Source: Burhinus oedicnemus (taxonomy: Eukaryota > Chordata > Aves > Charadriiformes > Burhinidae). From it: a DNA stretch of 64,000 bases. Position numbers and translations under genes: made by a program. Each line of letters starts with the position of its first letter. Positions within the stretch are counted from its first letter, which is position 1. Where the stretch lies: assembly GCA_008921705.1 (NCBI GenBank), contig VFFE01006711.1, forward strand, positions 379,172-443,171, written 5' to 3'. Positions 12,159 through 23,187 of the stretch are shown piece after piece. The notes under the pieces are model-generated. The model saw nothing but the letters and a program-made list of their open reading frames with translations. It was not told the DNA's origin and made no database searches.

Positions 12159-12405
12159 GTCCTGGAATGACATCTTGGACTTTTGATTTTCAGAATTTTC
12201 AACCACTTGAACTTAAGAAGCAAACTACAGAATCAACCTCTCCCTCCAAAACCAGCCCTGGATGGTTCAGGAATGTGGTGCTTTGACTTCTACCTCTGGT
12301 CCAGTCACAGAAAGTGAGCAGAGAGACTTCTGTGCTTTTTATTTTGTGACCCTCCAAGAATTATGTGTGAATGTGGAAATAAACAACTATGGATTTTATT
12401 TTTAG
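12159..12405 (+). other. Possible terminal exon of a non-coding RNA (weak)
   Basis: A run of 14 T followed by TTAAACAG makes a fair 3' splice-site match, with its AG at 12157-12158. Downstream lies an AATAAA polyadenylation signal at 12378-12383, followed within about 25 bases by T-rich sequence. Between them there is no long open frame, so a transcript, if any, would be non-coding. Such signal pairs arise often by chance in AT-rich DNA, so this is only a candidate. Confidence 0.12.
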
Positions 12406-15001
12406 AGCTTTCCCTTTCATAGTCCGCTAACATTTAGTCATATTTCTCATACATAATCATATGTTGTTTGTGCCCTTCACACACACAAAAAAATCTTTTC
12501 CACAGAGCAAGGAAGTTGAAATTCTAGTTTATTTAGAATTAAACTGAGTGTGGCTTTAAGTTCTACAAATCAAAGCTGTGGCAGCTTGTAACCATTGTCC
12601 CATTTAATGAGTTAATGTCTGTTCAGAGTTTTGAACATCTCAGACATTGTATAAATTGTGTGTATTATGAATTTATCTGATTTCATGACAAGCTGTACCT
12701 TTCACAGTTTTCAGTTTTGATGCATCTCTAAGGTCTTATCTGAATTTAAAGAAAGTGATCCTAAAAAAATTCTCTTACCGTGTATGAAATTTATCCTAGG
12801 AAAGAAAACAAGAAGAGAAAGCCAACTCAGGTCAGCAGTTCTGTTCTGTTACAGAAACAGCTAATAGTACCTCTCTGAGCTGTTCCGGAAAAAAGATTTT
12901 CTTGCCTTTACATGTGCAATATATATGCAATTGCATACATAATTGCAGTAAATTTTATTATATTTACCAGTGTAGATCTAACCAAGTATTTCAAGTGCAT
13001 TCCTTTTTGATATGTCAGAGAGTGCCCCAAAGAAAATTCCAGATCCTGCAGCAAGCCAACGGCTGTAGCGTCAGGTTACAGGATGACAGCTGGACTGACC
13101 TTTGCAGGTGATCTTCTGATCAGATGGGCACCCCAGGAGTCTCACCATCACTCTTATCCACACTTTCCCTGAACAGAGCTGGTCACCAGATCAGAGGTCA
13201 GACTGACCAGTTGTGTTTCTTGCTCCCAGAGAAACAAAGAAACTGGACTACAAACACACACGGTAGTATGAGGTAAGAGTTCATTATGCAAGTCCCAGTC
13301 TGGACTGAGTAAGACGTGATTGGTCAACATGCTGGCAAAAATAGCACTCATACCCCTAAGGAAAAAGGAAATTGAGCCGGCAAATACTGAAGTGTTGAGG
13401 ACTACTGATTTAATCTTGCTGTGCAATTCTTGCCGTTTCTCATTGCGGCACTCTTTTGCACATATGGAAGAAATGTTTTGATTCAGAGATAAAATGTCTT
13501 TGCGTTGGACATTCCCCATGTCTTGGGATTGCTGCATTAGCATTTTAAAATGGGGTACCCAAACTCCAAACACCAACCAAAAAAAGTGTACTCAAATGAA
13601 TTTTATAGCCATTTTTTAAGCAACCTTTCATTTTCTGCTGATCTCTGTAAATAAATAAATTAATAAAACATTGATGGTCCTTGTTAATCCAGCAGTATAT
13701 TCCAGCCTTTGAGCTCCATGGAGTAAAGTTGATCAGAAAAGCACATAATGTATGTCAAAGTCTGACACTCATAATCCTTGTCTTGGCTCCTTCATTTACA
13801 AGGTTATGTTCATGTGGCAACCTTGACAGAGCAGCATTAAATATGATCAGCCACTAGAGTCTTAGGATGCCATGACAGTACATTTTCGTGAAGATGTGAC
13901 TCGGAGTATAAAGAAGCAAAAAACAGTGACATTCATTCCAAAAATATGTTCTGGAGTTATTTACTTCCTAGTTAAGGCTAAGGGTGGAGGGAAAGGTATG
14001 GAAAGATATTTTTTTTAAACTTCCAGTCTTGGAATGTAGCTTGTTAAACTACATCATTGGCTGTACATTCATATTGCATCTCCTCACTGAGCTAGAGGAA
14101 TCTATTTCTAATGAAGTGGCAGAGCTCATACATGTTCTCAGCCCCAGGCTAGTACGCTCTGATTTTGGGGACACAGGAATACAGACTAGTCCCATGCTTC
14201 AAGAATCCCATCCCAATCCACCCTGGTCCAAGACAGCACCAGCAAGTAACAAAGATCCCCATTTTTCTTTTTCATTCTTCTTTATTGAAGAAATAACAAG
14301 TTGAACTGAAGGGCCAAGACCTCCACTGACTCCAAGAGCTCTACAACTTTAAAATCCGGAAACTGAACAAGATGCGTTTTCTCAAAGACAAAATGAGGCT
14401 GTGGCTCCATTTTAGCAGAAAGGAAGCTGCCACAGAACTTTACATCTCTTCTGTGATGGGGACCTCCAGCTCCAGTCTTCTCTAGCCCATAGAAGACCAG
14501 TATCCAATTCAGACCTCCTCCCCACGTACACCACCACCACCTTTCAGTCTTCCTTCCTTCTCATTTCCCAGTGCAAACGTCAATGGAATGTACCCGAATC
14601 ATTAAGACCTCCTGTTTCCAGGGAAGAAACCTACAGAGACAAACACTTTTCCAGATTTTCCCAGTCATTACTGTGGTACCTGTTATTAAAGTTACTGAAG
14701 CTTTGCTGCCATGTCCTAGTTTATTCTTTGATACTCCAAGTTTAATTTATACTGGGGACACAATAAATTTGCAACTCCAAATAAGTATTGCTCCAGCTTG
14801 GCTTTCTCTCAGCATCTGGCAAATCAGGGGGCTGTTCCTGTATTTTGGTCCTTGGAATCACAGAACAGTTTGAAGTCACAATTCAGTCCGTCACTTTAGC
14901 TCCAAGACAGAGACACAGCTAATAGATGTCACACATGAACAGCTACAGCAGCATTTCCTCTAGTGCAATGACTCTTTCAAAAGGGCAAAGGTTGTTGTTG
15001 C

Positions 15002-15023
15002 ACAGAACTTAATTAAGTTCTGT
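15002..15023. repeat. Perfect 22-bp palindrome
   Basis: The left arm ACAGAACTTAA is followed directly by its exact reverse complement, TTAAGTTCTGT, with no spacer. The arms resemble, but do not equal, a steroid-receptor half-site pair (AGAACA-type elements have a 3-bp spacer). No function can be assigned. Confidence 0.9.
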
Positions 15024-16018
15024 CCCAAGACTGGATAATGAACTATAATAGAAACTGAGGACTGCCAGAAACAATCCCCTATTCTCCTCCAGTTTCACAC
15101 TCTGTCTTACACTATAATTCTCTAACACAAATTGAGAGCCACATGGATGTTTTTCATTAAAAACAAAAAAAGAGAAAGAAAAAGAAAGTTTTCATTTTCC
15201 TTCAAATCATTATCAGAATAATACAATAAGATATAAATTAAGCAGGAGGCTGAAAAGACAACACAGAACCAATGAGTCACATTGTTCACTGGGATACTGA
15301 TAGATGCACAGCTATTACTGGAAAAAGCATGATATAAAGCCCTAATTGAAACAGAAATGAAGCTATTGCTGGGGTGGAACTAAGTAGCAAATATATGTAA
15401 ATAGTAGCAAGAATGAAGGCACATTGCTGAAACTGAAGAAGAAAGAAAAATTAGGTTCTGCCATTACCCCAAAATGGAAAAGTCTAGTTTGGGAAGACAG
15501 TGGAGGGGGATTATGATACTTGGAGGTAGGCAGGGATGCAGTATTACATCCACCTGTCAGACAAACACTGTTTATGTAGAGGCCTCTGATTCTGTAGGCT
15601 AATATCTTAGTTGAGCAATCAGCTTGAGAGAAGACAAGTGACCTCTGAATCACCTAGCCTTTCCCTTCAGTTCCTCCACTACAAGAAGCAGACTCTTTCT
15701 GACTCACCTTACACATGAGATGGGATGAGAACACAGCATGAGCAATCAGAGCGACAGAACCTAAACTTTTATAGTCTGCATCTTTGCTATAGCAAGATAA
15801 GATTTAAAGTCTCAGAGGGTAACTTAGTCTTTTTGTTGAGGAAGAAAATAATTTTCTTGCCTGACATAATTCTTCACACAAGGCCAATCTAAATATACAA
15901 TTTTATTACCATACCATTTACAGTTCTGAGGGAATCAGAAATCTTACCTACCTGAAAATGATCATTATCTCCCAGTTTCAGAGTTGGAACTGATAAAACT
16001 TAAAGGGAAGAGGGGAAG

Positions 16019-16075
16019 AAAAAAAAAAAACCACACAACCAAAAAAATCCACAGAAAAAAACCAACCAAACAAGA
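16019..16075 (+). repeat. A/C-rich low-complexity tract
   Basis: Begins with an A-run and continues with mixed AACC, ACAACC and CCAACCAAAC units. There is no recognisable repeat body upstream. It belongs to the same compositional class as the other A/C-rich tracts in this window. Confidence 0.7.
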
Positions 16076-17612
16076 AATTCTGAGAAGAATCTCATGAATT
16101 TGCCACCAGCTGCTGTATTTATTTACCCCCAATACCTTCTCTGCAGTACACAGGCCTCTAACGCAGGCACAGGAGACACAAATTGCAGATTACTCTTTGA
16201 CCCTTGTAGACTTCAATCAATAGAATCACATGTGATCTGAAAATTAAAGCTCTGAGGTTTTCATGCATATGAATGAGAGTGCAAATTCCAGTTCTATTGA
16301 CAAGGCTATAATCGTGTTGCACAACTGCATCACTTCAGCTGAAACAATATTAATATTGACATTTGACAATGGATGCATCACTGGGAGGGGCAATAGGACA
16401 CGAGTTAAAATGGAGCCAATCTAATAACCAAACCAATAATGTTGTAGCACAGAGTTTCATTCTGTTATGAGCTCTGTACATTACACTTTGTTTTTCATGC
16501 TACTGAAATATTGCAGAGCATTTTTCTTGCAACACTGAAGTGTAAAGAAATTTTAAATAGCATGAAAGGATACAAACTTAATTAAATATAGTTTATGCTG
16601 TAAATCCACCCAATCATTCTCTTAAGGTAACACAGAGCATCAGTCAAAGTTATATTATTCGTTTATGAGTTGCTGTATCCAATTCTTGAAGGCATGTCGT
16701 TTCTCTGTTCCAAAGAGCTACTTTCATATGGAAAGAACTGCTTGTAGCGTCAACTAGGGTAGGTTCACCTAAGGACAGACTTTGCCTGTAGCTCTCAGCG
16801 GTCTATGTGGGAGTCTTAACTTCCACTGGAGTATGAAGACAACAAAAGTTGCTTGGCTGTTCTATAGGGATCATTTCTAACGCCCACTAACAAAGGAAAA
16901 AGAAAAAGAAATCAAGCTGAAGTAGCCCTTCTTGATTGAGGAGCTGAATGATGTGGAGAAAGTGCAAAGTATCTTCTGCTGTTACCTAAATCATTATGAT
17001 CAGAGATGAACCTCGGAGAGAAGAGATCCACACTGTGGGCTGAGCAGTCATAAGACACACTTAAAGCAAGGGATAATGTTTGAATCAATCTTCATCTTTC
17101 TCTGGCTGCTACTGACACCTCTGACAAGCCTGGATTGATCTTTTCACTTCTTCCTCATCACATACAACTGGTGGCACCTGGGCGGAAACAAACCCTAGAT
17201 CAGATGTTCATGTAACCTGGTCTGCAAGATACAAGGCTGGAGTCAGGGAATAAAAAACAGGAACTTTGAATTATGAGAGTGCTTGAGGGTAATGCACCTG
17301 TAACTTTAGTCATTCAGATTCCGCCCTGTGAAAAGGGTCCAGGAACATGAAAGGTGAAATGAAATGATGACCAAGCAGATCCAGCCAACATATTAGGCAA
17401 TGCTCCACAGACCCTTTTTTTTTTAAAAAACCCCTTAACTATCCACATTAAAAATAAATTAACACATCACAGGAGCACATCCTCTAAAGCCCTGACATTA
17501 GTGTGCATTTTAAACTAATTAAAACACTTTCACCTCTTACAATTGCCAGTAAATCCCAGACAGGACCTTCTTCTTGAGCCTCAAGCCAAGAGAGAAGAGA
17601 AAAGAAGGAAAT

Positions 17613-17702
17613 GAAAATGTGCAGCTATCGCAATTGTGGATGAGAGGCAGAAGTACAGAAAATGTGTGGCTATCGCAATTGTGGATGAGAGGCAGAAGTA
17701 CA
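17613..17702 (+). repeat. 45-bp tandem duplication, two copies
   Basis: Two adjacent 45-base units (17613-17657 and 17658-17702) differ at only two adjacent positions, CA in the first copy and TG in the second (17622-17623 versus 17667-17668). The unit contains GCTATCGCAATTGTGGATG. It is in frame with a 117-codon open frame (17636-17989), whose peptide therefore repeats DERQKYR. That frame has no other coding signal, so the length divisible by three is probably chance. The near identity of the copies implies a recent duplication. Confidence 0.93.
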
Positions 17703-19697
17703 GATTTTCATGTTACTTTTTACTAAGGACTCACTATGGGAATCTGACATTAATTTCAGTCCAGCAGACTTTCAAAAGAGCTAGTTCTCTTTCTTTTCTG
17801 CATTTTTGTGTGTCACACTCAGTCACACCAACTTTTTATTTGATTATCATTTTCAGAAGTGCAAAGGCAGAAATTCAGATTTGCTCAGCTTTCACAGCTC
17901 CCATTGTCTTTAACTGCACCGCAACCAGACAGGACATTCAGAATAAGATTAGGGGGGAAAAAAAAAAGAGCCACTTCTGCTTCCTCTAACAACACCATCT
18001 GACAGATTTTACGATGTCATTGGGTGATGGTGACAGTTACTCATATTCCAAGAAGACCTGAAGATCTAGACATGTGTTAATCTGCATCAGATTTATGGAA
18101 ATTCCTCTGGAAACTCTGTATGTGTATATTTCAAATCCTAAGAGATGGGAGCAAAGAATATGATGTTCATAGGGTTTACCAGCAGTTTATTTTGACTTTT
18201 ATCACTAAAGCTCTGTAGTTAGGATAAAATCTGTTTTCCCCATAAAAAGGAACATAGAACAGATATAACACCAAAGGTTTTACAGAGGAGTTCCTGTGAT
18301 TTGGCAGAACTATTGCAGTTGGCTTACCTGTGGATTCACATCTTGAAAGGAATTTCCTGTATTCTTTGTGGCTGCTTGTACTAGCTAAACAGGTAAAAAA
18401 TTGATGTATTTAAGATATTCCCTCTTCCATCATCATCTGATAAAGACCAGAGCATGAGTTCAAAGGTAAGCAGGAACACACGCATGCTGTGCTAACAAGC
18501 CTAGTTTCCTTAGCTGGAAAGGAGCTGATGCTATACCGAAGGCTGTATATAGGGTACTGATGTGGTCTGGAGTTTTCACATGTGAGCCTTAGCCCGAGGC
18601 ACCTGCATACATCAGGCTTGGAGCTTCTGCACAGAACTGATTTTTTCTTTTTTTTTTTCTTTTTGAAGTGAATGGATTCACAGACCAACATCTGCAGCAA
18701 AGAAAGGCACATTTCCTAAGAATCAGGGTTGTGGATGCCCATGCAGAAAGAGCATAGGACACAACGCATAGCGAGGGAAAAGCACACATAGAGCACTGGT
18801 CCATAGCTGGCAAAAGGCATCATCGAGCTGACACCATTTTATATCAGGCTCAGACAAAACCAGATTTCAGTTGGGAAAGACAAGGTTTGAATTTCCATCA
18901 AACCAATTAGCCTTGCCTGCCTCTCCCTTAGGCTCAGAGAAACACTCTTGAAAAGAGTGATTAAATAGAAAAAGGAACCAGTACTGGAATCTGTTCATGC
19001 CTTACATTGCAGAGAAAATTTAGCTTGTAAATCAGTGCTGTGGTGTTGACAATGCTATACTGAGGGAGGAGAAGATGGGGAACTTCAGGTACTTTGGGCA
19101 AGAGTTTGGAGAGGGATCCTAAAGTCCTGGTACAGATGCTTTATTACTGTCTGGAGCCAGTGTTGAGCTTTCTACAACTCCTTCTGTTTCCAACCAGGTA
19201 TAAGATTGAAGAGGCACCAAACCTCCCGTGAACTGGAGAACTCAGCTCTTTGTGTTCTACTTCCAAACTGGCAGGATTAAAGATACAATCTGGAGGCAGG
19301 TGCAGTGATGGGAAATGCTGGAAATTCTGCCTGTATTGTAAAATGCAAAAAAACCTCCCTTGAGATGCTCCTTTTGAAATTTCATTGTCACCAGAAACTA
19401 GAAAAAGATTAATTTCGGGCATCACATCCAGGTTTGGGAGAGAGAGCAAAAATTAAATTCCTCTTCACAACTCATGTCTGCAGGTGTGTTTTTTATGATG
19501 AACCTAGAAAAAACAGCAATGCTCCAGCCACAGGGCACATTGCAGAATTCCAGTGGGGAACTGCTGTCTCCCCAGGGAGAAGGGCTTTCCCATTTCACTA
19601 AGGTCATGGAGAAATTAATACAGCTAAACACAAACACTTAAAATTAAAAAAAAAATTAAAAAAGCCACTCCTTCTCCTGGCATATGCTGCATCTCCA

Positions 19698-19990
19698 CGA
19701 GGTGTCTCTGCTCTATGGCAGCGAGGGGCTGCGCTGTGCGAGCCCCCAGGAAGGGTGGGTGATGCGATGGGTGGCTTCGCAGCTACACCGGGTTCGATGG
19801 AGGCAAACTAAGGAAGCGGCCAGAAGTACAAGGACATGTTACATCCTCTTGTACCCCACCTGGGAGAGTGCCACCGTAGGACTTGCTCCTTCCCAGTGCC
19901 GGGTAGTACAGGGCTGAGCTATAAACCTTACCTGCAGGTGAGGCGATGGCGGCTGTAGCACAGCTTGTGCTCCATGCTGCTCTGAAAACG
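19698..19990. other. CpG-enriched patch with splice-donor matches on both strands
   Basis: Fourteen CpGs lie in 293 bases of otherwise CpG-poor DNA. At 19926-19943 the palindromic core CCTGCAGG gives CAG|GTGAGG on the plus strand (exon side ending at 19937) and CAG|GTAAGG on the minus strand (exon side ending at 19932). Both are near-consensus 5' splice sites. This layout would suit a small bidirectional CpG promoter or first exons, but no transcript is shown. The minus-strand frame before the donor reads MEHKLCYSRHRLTC; the plus-strand frame 19684-19917 closes before the donor. Confidence 0.3.
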
Positions 19991-21637
19991 GCTTCCTTGG
20001 CCAGGCCAGGCACATGCTGGGCCAACACCAGGACATAAACCCACACTCTCAGCCCCCAGAAGCCAGCACAACTTTAGCTCTGGGCATTCACTTACAAATA
20101 ACTGCACACATCTGTGGCAGATAAGATTTTTTCTGCCTTTTTTCTCACTGCATTCATTTTCAATACAAGCAGAGTGAAAGCAGAAGCTTTCCATGGCTTT
20201 TTAACTCTTTTGAGTAGCCCTGGTGTTCCTGTTGTTACTTTATTAATGCTTCCTCCTAGCAGTAGTTTGTCAATGCTGGAGACCAAGCTGCTTTTTGATG
20301 AGACAGCCCAATTTGATCATCATCTTGAGGGATGTTTTACTTTTTCTTCCATTCTAAATTTCAAACAATTAACACTACAGGCATTGTGTTCACACTCTTC
20401 ATGTTTCTCTGCCTGTGCACCTGCACACACAGAAGCAGTCACGTTTAACTGTCAGAAAATGAGTCATTTTCTATAACATAATTATGAAAAATATAGAAAA
20501 ATAAGTCAAAAGAGATCTCAGGATGACTACCTCACCCACACATCTTCAGGAACTAAGAATCAACTTTATGTAATGCACTTTTTATAATCACCAGTGCAAG
20601 CAGTTCTTTAATACTTGCAACGATGGAGATTTCCATCCTTCCTGTTAGAACAAGGTGTCCTGGTTTCTCATCTGTGGCTGCTCTGATACCTTTTCAATCC
20701 ACGTTTCTTTGTACACTTGACTATGGCCACCAAAAAAAGGTCAATCCCTTCTTTGGCCACATGGCTAAGGACATGTTTTGCTCTTCCCTCCTAACCACTG
20801 AACTGCTCTCACACCAAAAGGGCTCCTGCTGGGTCAGGAGTTGGACCAGCCTAGTCTATCCTGTGAGTGGCTACTACTGCAATGGCCATAAAAGCTGAGA
20901 TATTTTGTGTATATATATAATACGTATATTTTGAATGTATTCACTTTAATAAAAGACTTGTGGCTTCAGTATGAAACTAGCATATAAGCAGTAGGGGAAC
21001 TTAGACCTTTCTTGCCTGACTAAATTTTCCAATAAATTTCAGCTTATTTCATACCTTGAAAAACTATGCTGAAACATGTAAATCAGAAAAGCATTTCCCA
21101 TTATTTTGGTTTAAACGTTGCTGAGTTCAGAGAAAAATTGGAGTCTTTCTCCTCATCTGAATCAGAAAATCTGATCTCTGTGCACTGAGAGAGGCCAAAA
21201 ATCTATGTCTTGGATTCAAATATTCCCAAATGATGCCTAATCCCAGGCCTCACACACAGCTGCTTTCTGTGGTACAGAATGCCTCTTTAGTGCATGCAAG
21301 CTTTCCTGAGCAGGCTGGAAAGGCTCAGAGTTTAATGCTCTTATTTTCTTGTTCACATTTTGATACAGAAAGCTGATTAGATAGAGATGAAAGGTTATTT
21401 GGTGCTTTCTTAATGCAATCAATATTACAGGTCTCCTTATCTCTTTAGTGAGTCACTGGTCTGGAAAAATCTCTTAAGGTGCAAGAATCATTCCACCTGC
21501 TCAGCTAAAGTAAAAAGCATCCCAAACCCTGGCAGCACTGAACCTGAATGTTCAAGGTCTGAAATAGGTTCTGGTTCAGCAAACTCCAGTTTCCTTAGTT
21601 CCCACTAAGAGTGAGCCTCCAGAGCCTTACAGAAAAT

Positions 21638-21663
21638 CAAACAAACAAACAAACAAACAAAAA
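21638..21663 (+). repeat. (CAAA)n microsatellite, about six units
   Basis: Clean CAAA repeats followed by A/C-rich sequence with CCCCCCACACCCC and CCAAACCC to about 21725. A simple sequence repeat that is likely to vary in length between individuals. Confidence 0.9.
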
Positions 21664-22249
21664 GAGGGCAACCCCCCACACCCCTCCAAACCCAAAAAAA
21701 CCTACAAAAACTAATCAAACAAGCACCTTCCTGCTTCGCTGAATTTCTATCCTATGAAGCATTAACCATTTATAATGTATACAGCCTTCCCCCTGAAGAC
21801 TATCAGAGCCTTTTGCAAACATTTTATGCAAGACTCACATGTAACAGTGCTGAATTCCATGTCTATAAGCGATGCTGAGAACAATTTCTTCCAGATTTTA
21901 CAGTAAACTGTATAAGTATGAGGACTTTGAGGTACATATTTTCCCATGTTGCCTTCTAGTGACTTTTTCTTACAGGGCAGGAGAAGCAATGTATTCACAT
22001 CGACTGTGAAAAGGTCTCTCCTTAAACAGTGTGGGCTTTCACACCAGGCAAGGTATCCATCTCCTGCCTCTCTGTTTGAATATGGCATTGTAGGTATTAT
22101 TTCTTGGCTTTTGTAAACAGAGAAGATAAAAACCAACCGGTGGAACCAGGACATGGACATCAAGCTCTAAAAATATCCCAGAAAATAAATGAAAGTGGAC
22201 ATGTCCCTATTGGCTTTTCCCATCAAATTTTGTGCGTTTCTTGTGCACA

Positions 22250-22453
22250 TCATGACAGTCTGCATTCTTTGCTCTGGTTGATGTGGTTGCATACCAACAC
22301 TGCTCCAGAACACTGCATGAATGAGTAGGAGCCACCTTTCTCAGGAGACTTAAGGTAGCTGCATGGGTAAGTCAAACTGCAATTCCCTAAAGCAAGGAGT
22401 GGGAGCAGAGAAATGGTCACCAAGAGAAATCTGGCGTGCGATGAGTATCTCAT
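22250..22453 (-). CDS. Small ORF with signal-peptide-like start (unproven)
   Basis: A 67-codon frame on the minus strand. Its start MRYSSHAR is followed by a hydrophobic stretch, FLLVTISLLPLLALGNC, that looks like a signal peptide. The remainder is about 45 residues with five cysteines counting that NC, and two potential N-glycosylation sequons (NCS, NQS). I do not recognise a family; the cysteine spacing does not match the avian beta-defensin pattern. No splice signals, promoter or polyadenylation signal were identified, and frames of this length are expected by chance, so this is listed only as a candidate. Confidence 0.1.
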   Translation of the reverse strand: MRYSSHARFLLVTISLLPLLALGNCSLTYPCSYLKSPEKGGSYSFMQCSGAVLVCNHINQSKECRLS

Positions 22454-23100
22454 AGCACCACTGAAGGTCTGGCATGTAGTGAAGTATGGTCAAGTAGATC
22501 TAGCATAACAAAAAAGTACCCAAGGTAACCTGTATTATTCATATTCTTTGCTTCCGAAGATAAAAGCATGTTTCACAATTCTGTTTAGAACCACCTTTTT
22601 GGAAACTTACAGCCACTTCTGAGTAATGGATCTATATTAGACCCCTTCGGGGCCTTACGGAAAGAACTATTTTCTGGTTCATTTCTATCTTTTAAAGAAG
22701 GTTGCAGGGAGATTTGTAGAAAATAACATCAGAAAGAAAGTACATAAACCAAATCAAAACACACAGACCCATCAATTCAGTGAAACATTTTCCTGGTCCC
22801 AAGTATGCCTCACTGGGGACTTTAGGGCTCTTTCTCTTCCAGTTTGCAAGTGAACAAATGCTGCTGAACTAGTCCACATGGATTTTTAGTTCTATCTATA
22901 TGATCCAAGGGGATAAGAATTGGTAGTGACAGGGGCTAATTATGGTACTTGAACAGAAGAATCTTAATTGAAATAAATCAATGGCAGTAAGGATTTTAGG
23001 AAGAAAGAGCTGATGGAAGAGATTTAAAATGGAAAAGAAGAGACTGAATTACCCCTTTAAAGTTTCCAGAGAGTCTGTGACTTGTTGAGAGCAGAAATAT

Positions 23101-23187
23101 TTTTTTTTCACAGAGAAAAAACGAAACAAAACAAAACAAATGAACAAACAAAAAAAAACCCCAAAACCCCAAACCAAAAAACCCCAC
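23101..23187 (+). repeat. A/C-rich tract with AAAAC and CCCCAAAA units
   Basis: Begins with T9, then AAAAC units, then CCCCAAAACCCC-like units. These resemble ciliate telomere words only by coincidence of composition. A low-complexity tract, oriented A-rich on the plus strand like others in the window. Confidence 0.8.

Larger units (their letters stand above)
11926..19679. other. Non-coding stretch, no gene recognised
   Basis: No frame shows homology that I recognise. The interval holds a possible terminal-exon-like segment (12159-12405), a 22-bp palindrome (15002-15023), an A/C-rich tract (16019-16073) and a 45-bp tandem duplication (17613-17702), each listed separately. Pyrimidine tracts such as that near 18646-18666 are plain low complexity. 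The region could be intergenic or part of a long intron. Confidence 0.7.

Noticed and set aside
14850..14885. GGAATCACAGAACAGTTTG resembling a CR1 tail
   Set aside because: Only one octamer-like word and no CR1 3' UTR sequence beside it.
17636..17989. 117-codon frame across the 45-bp duplication
   Set aside because: The repeat explains the apparent pattern; the rest has no coding character and ends in A-rich sequence.
19787..19800. GGGTTCGATGG resembling a tRNA B box
   Set aside because: No matching A box, no cloverleaf stems and no T-run terminator at the right distance.
20900..20935. TATATATA run as a possible promoter
   Set aside because: Plain AT dinucleotide repeat without initiator, CpG or downstream frame.
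23140..23187. CCCCAAAACCCC words resembling a ciliate telomere
   Set aside because: Part of an A/C-rich low-complexity tract. The vertebrate telomere word TTAGGG is not repeated here, so this is not an interstitial telomere.
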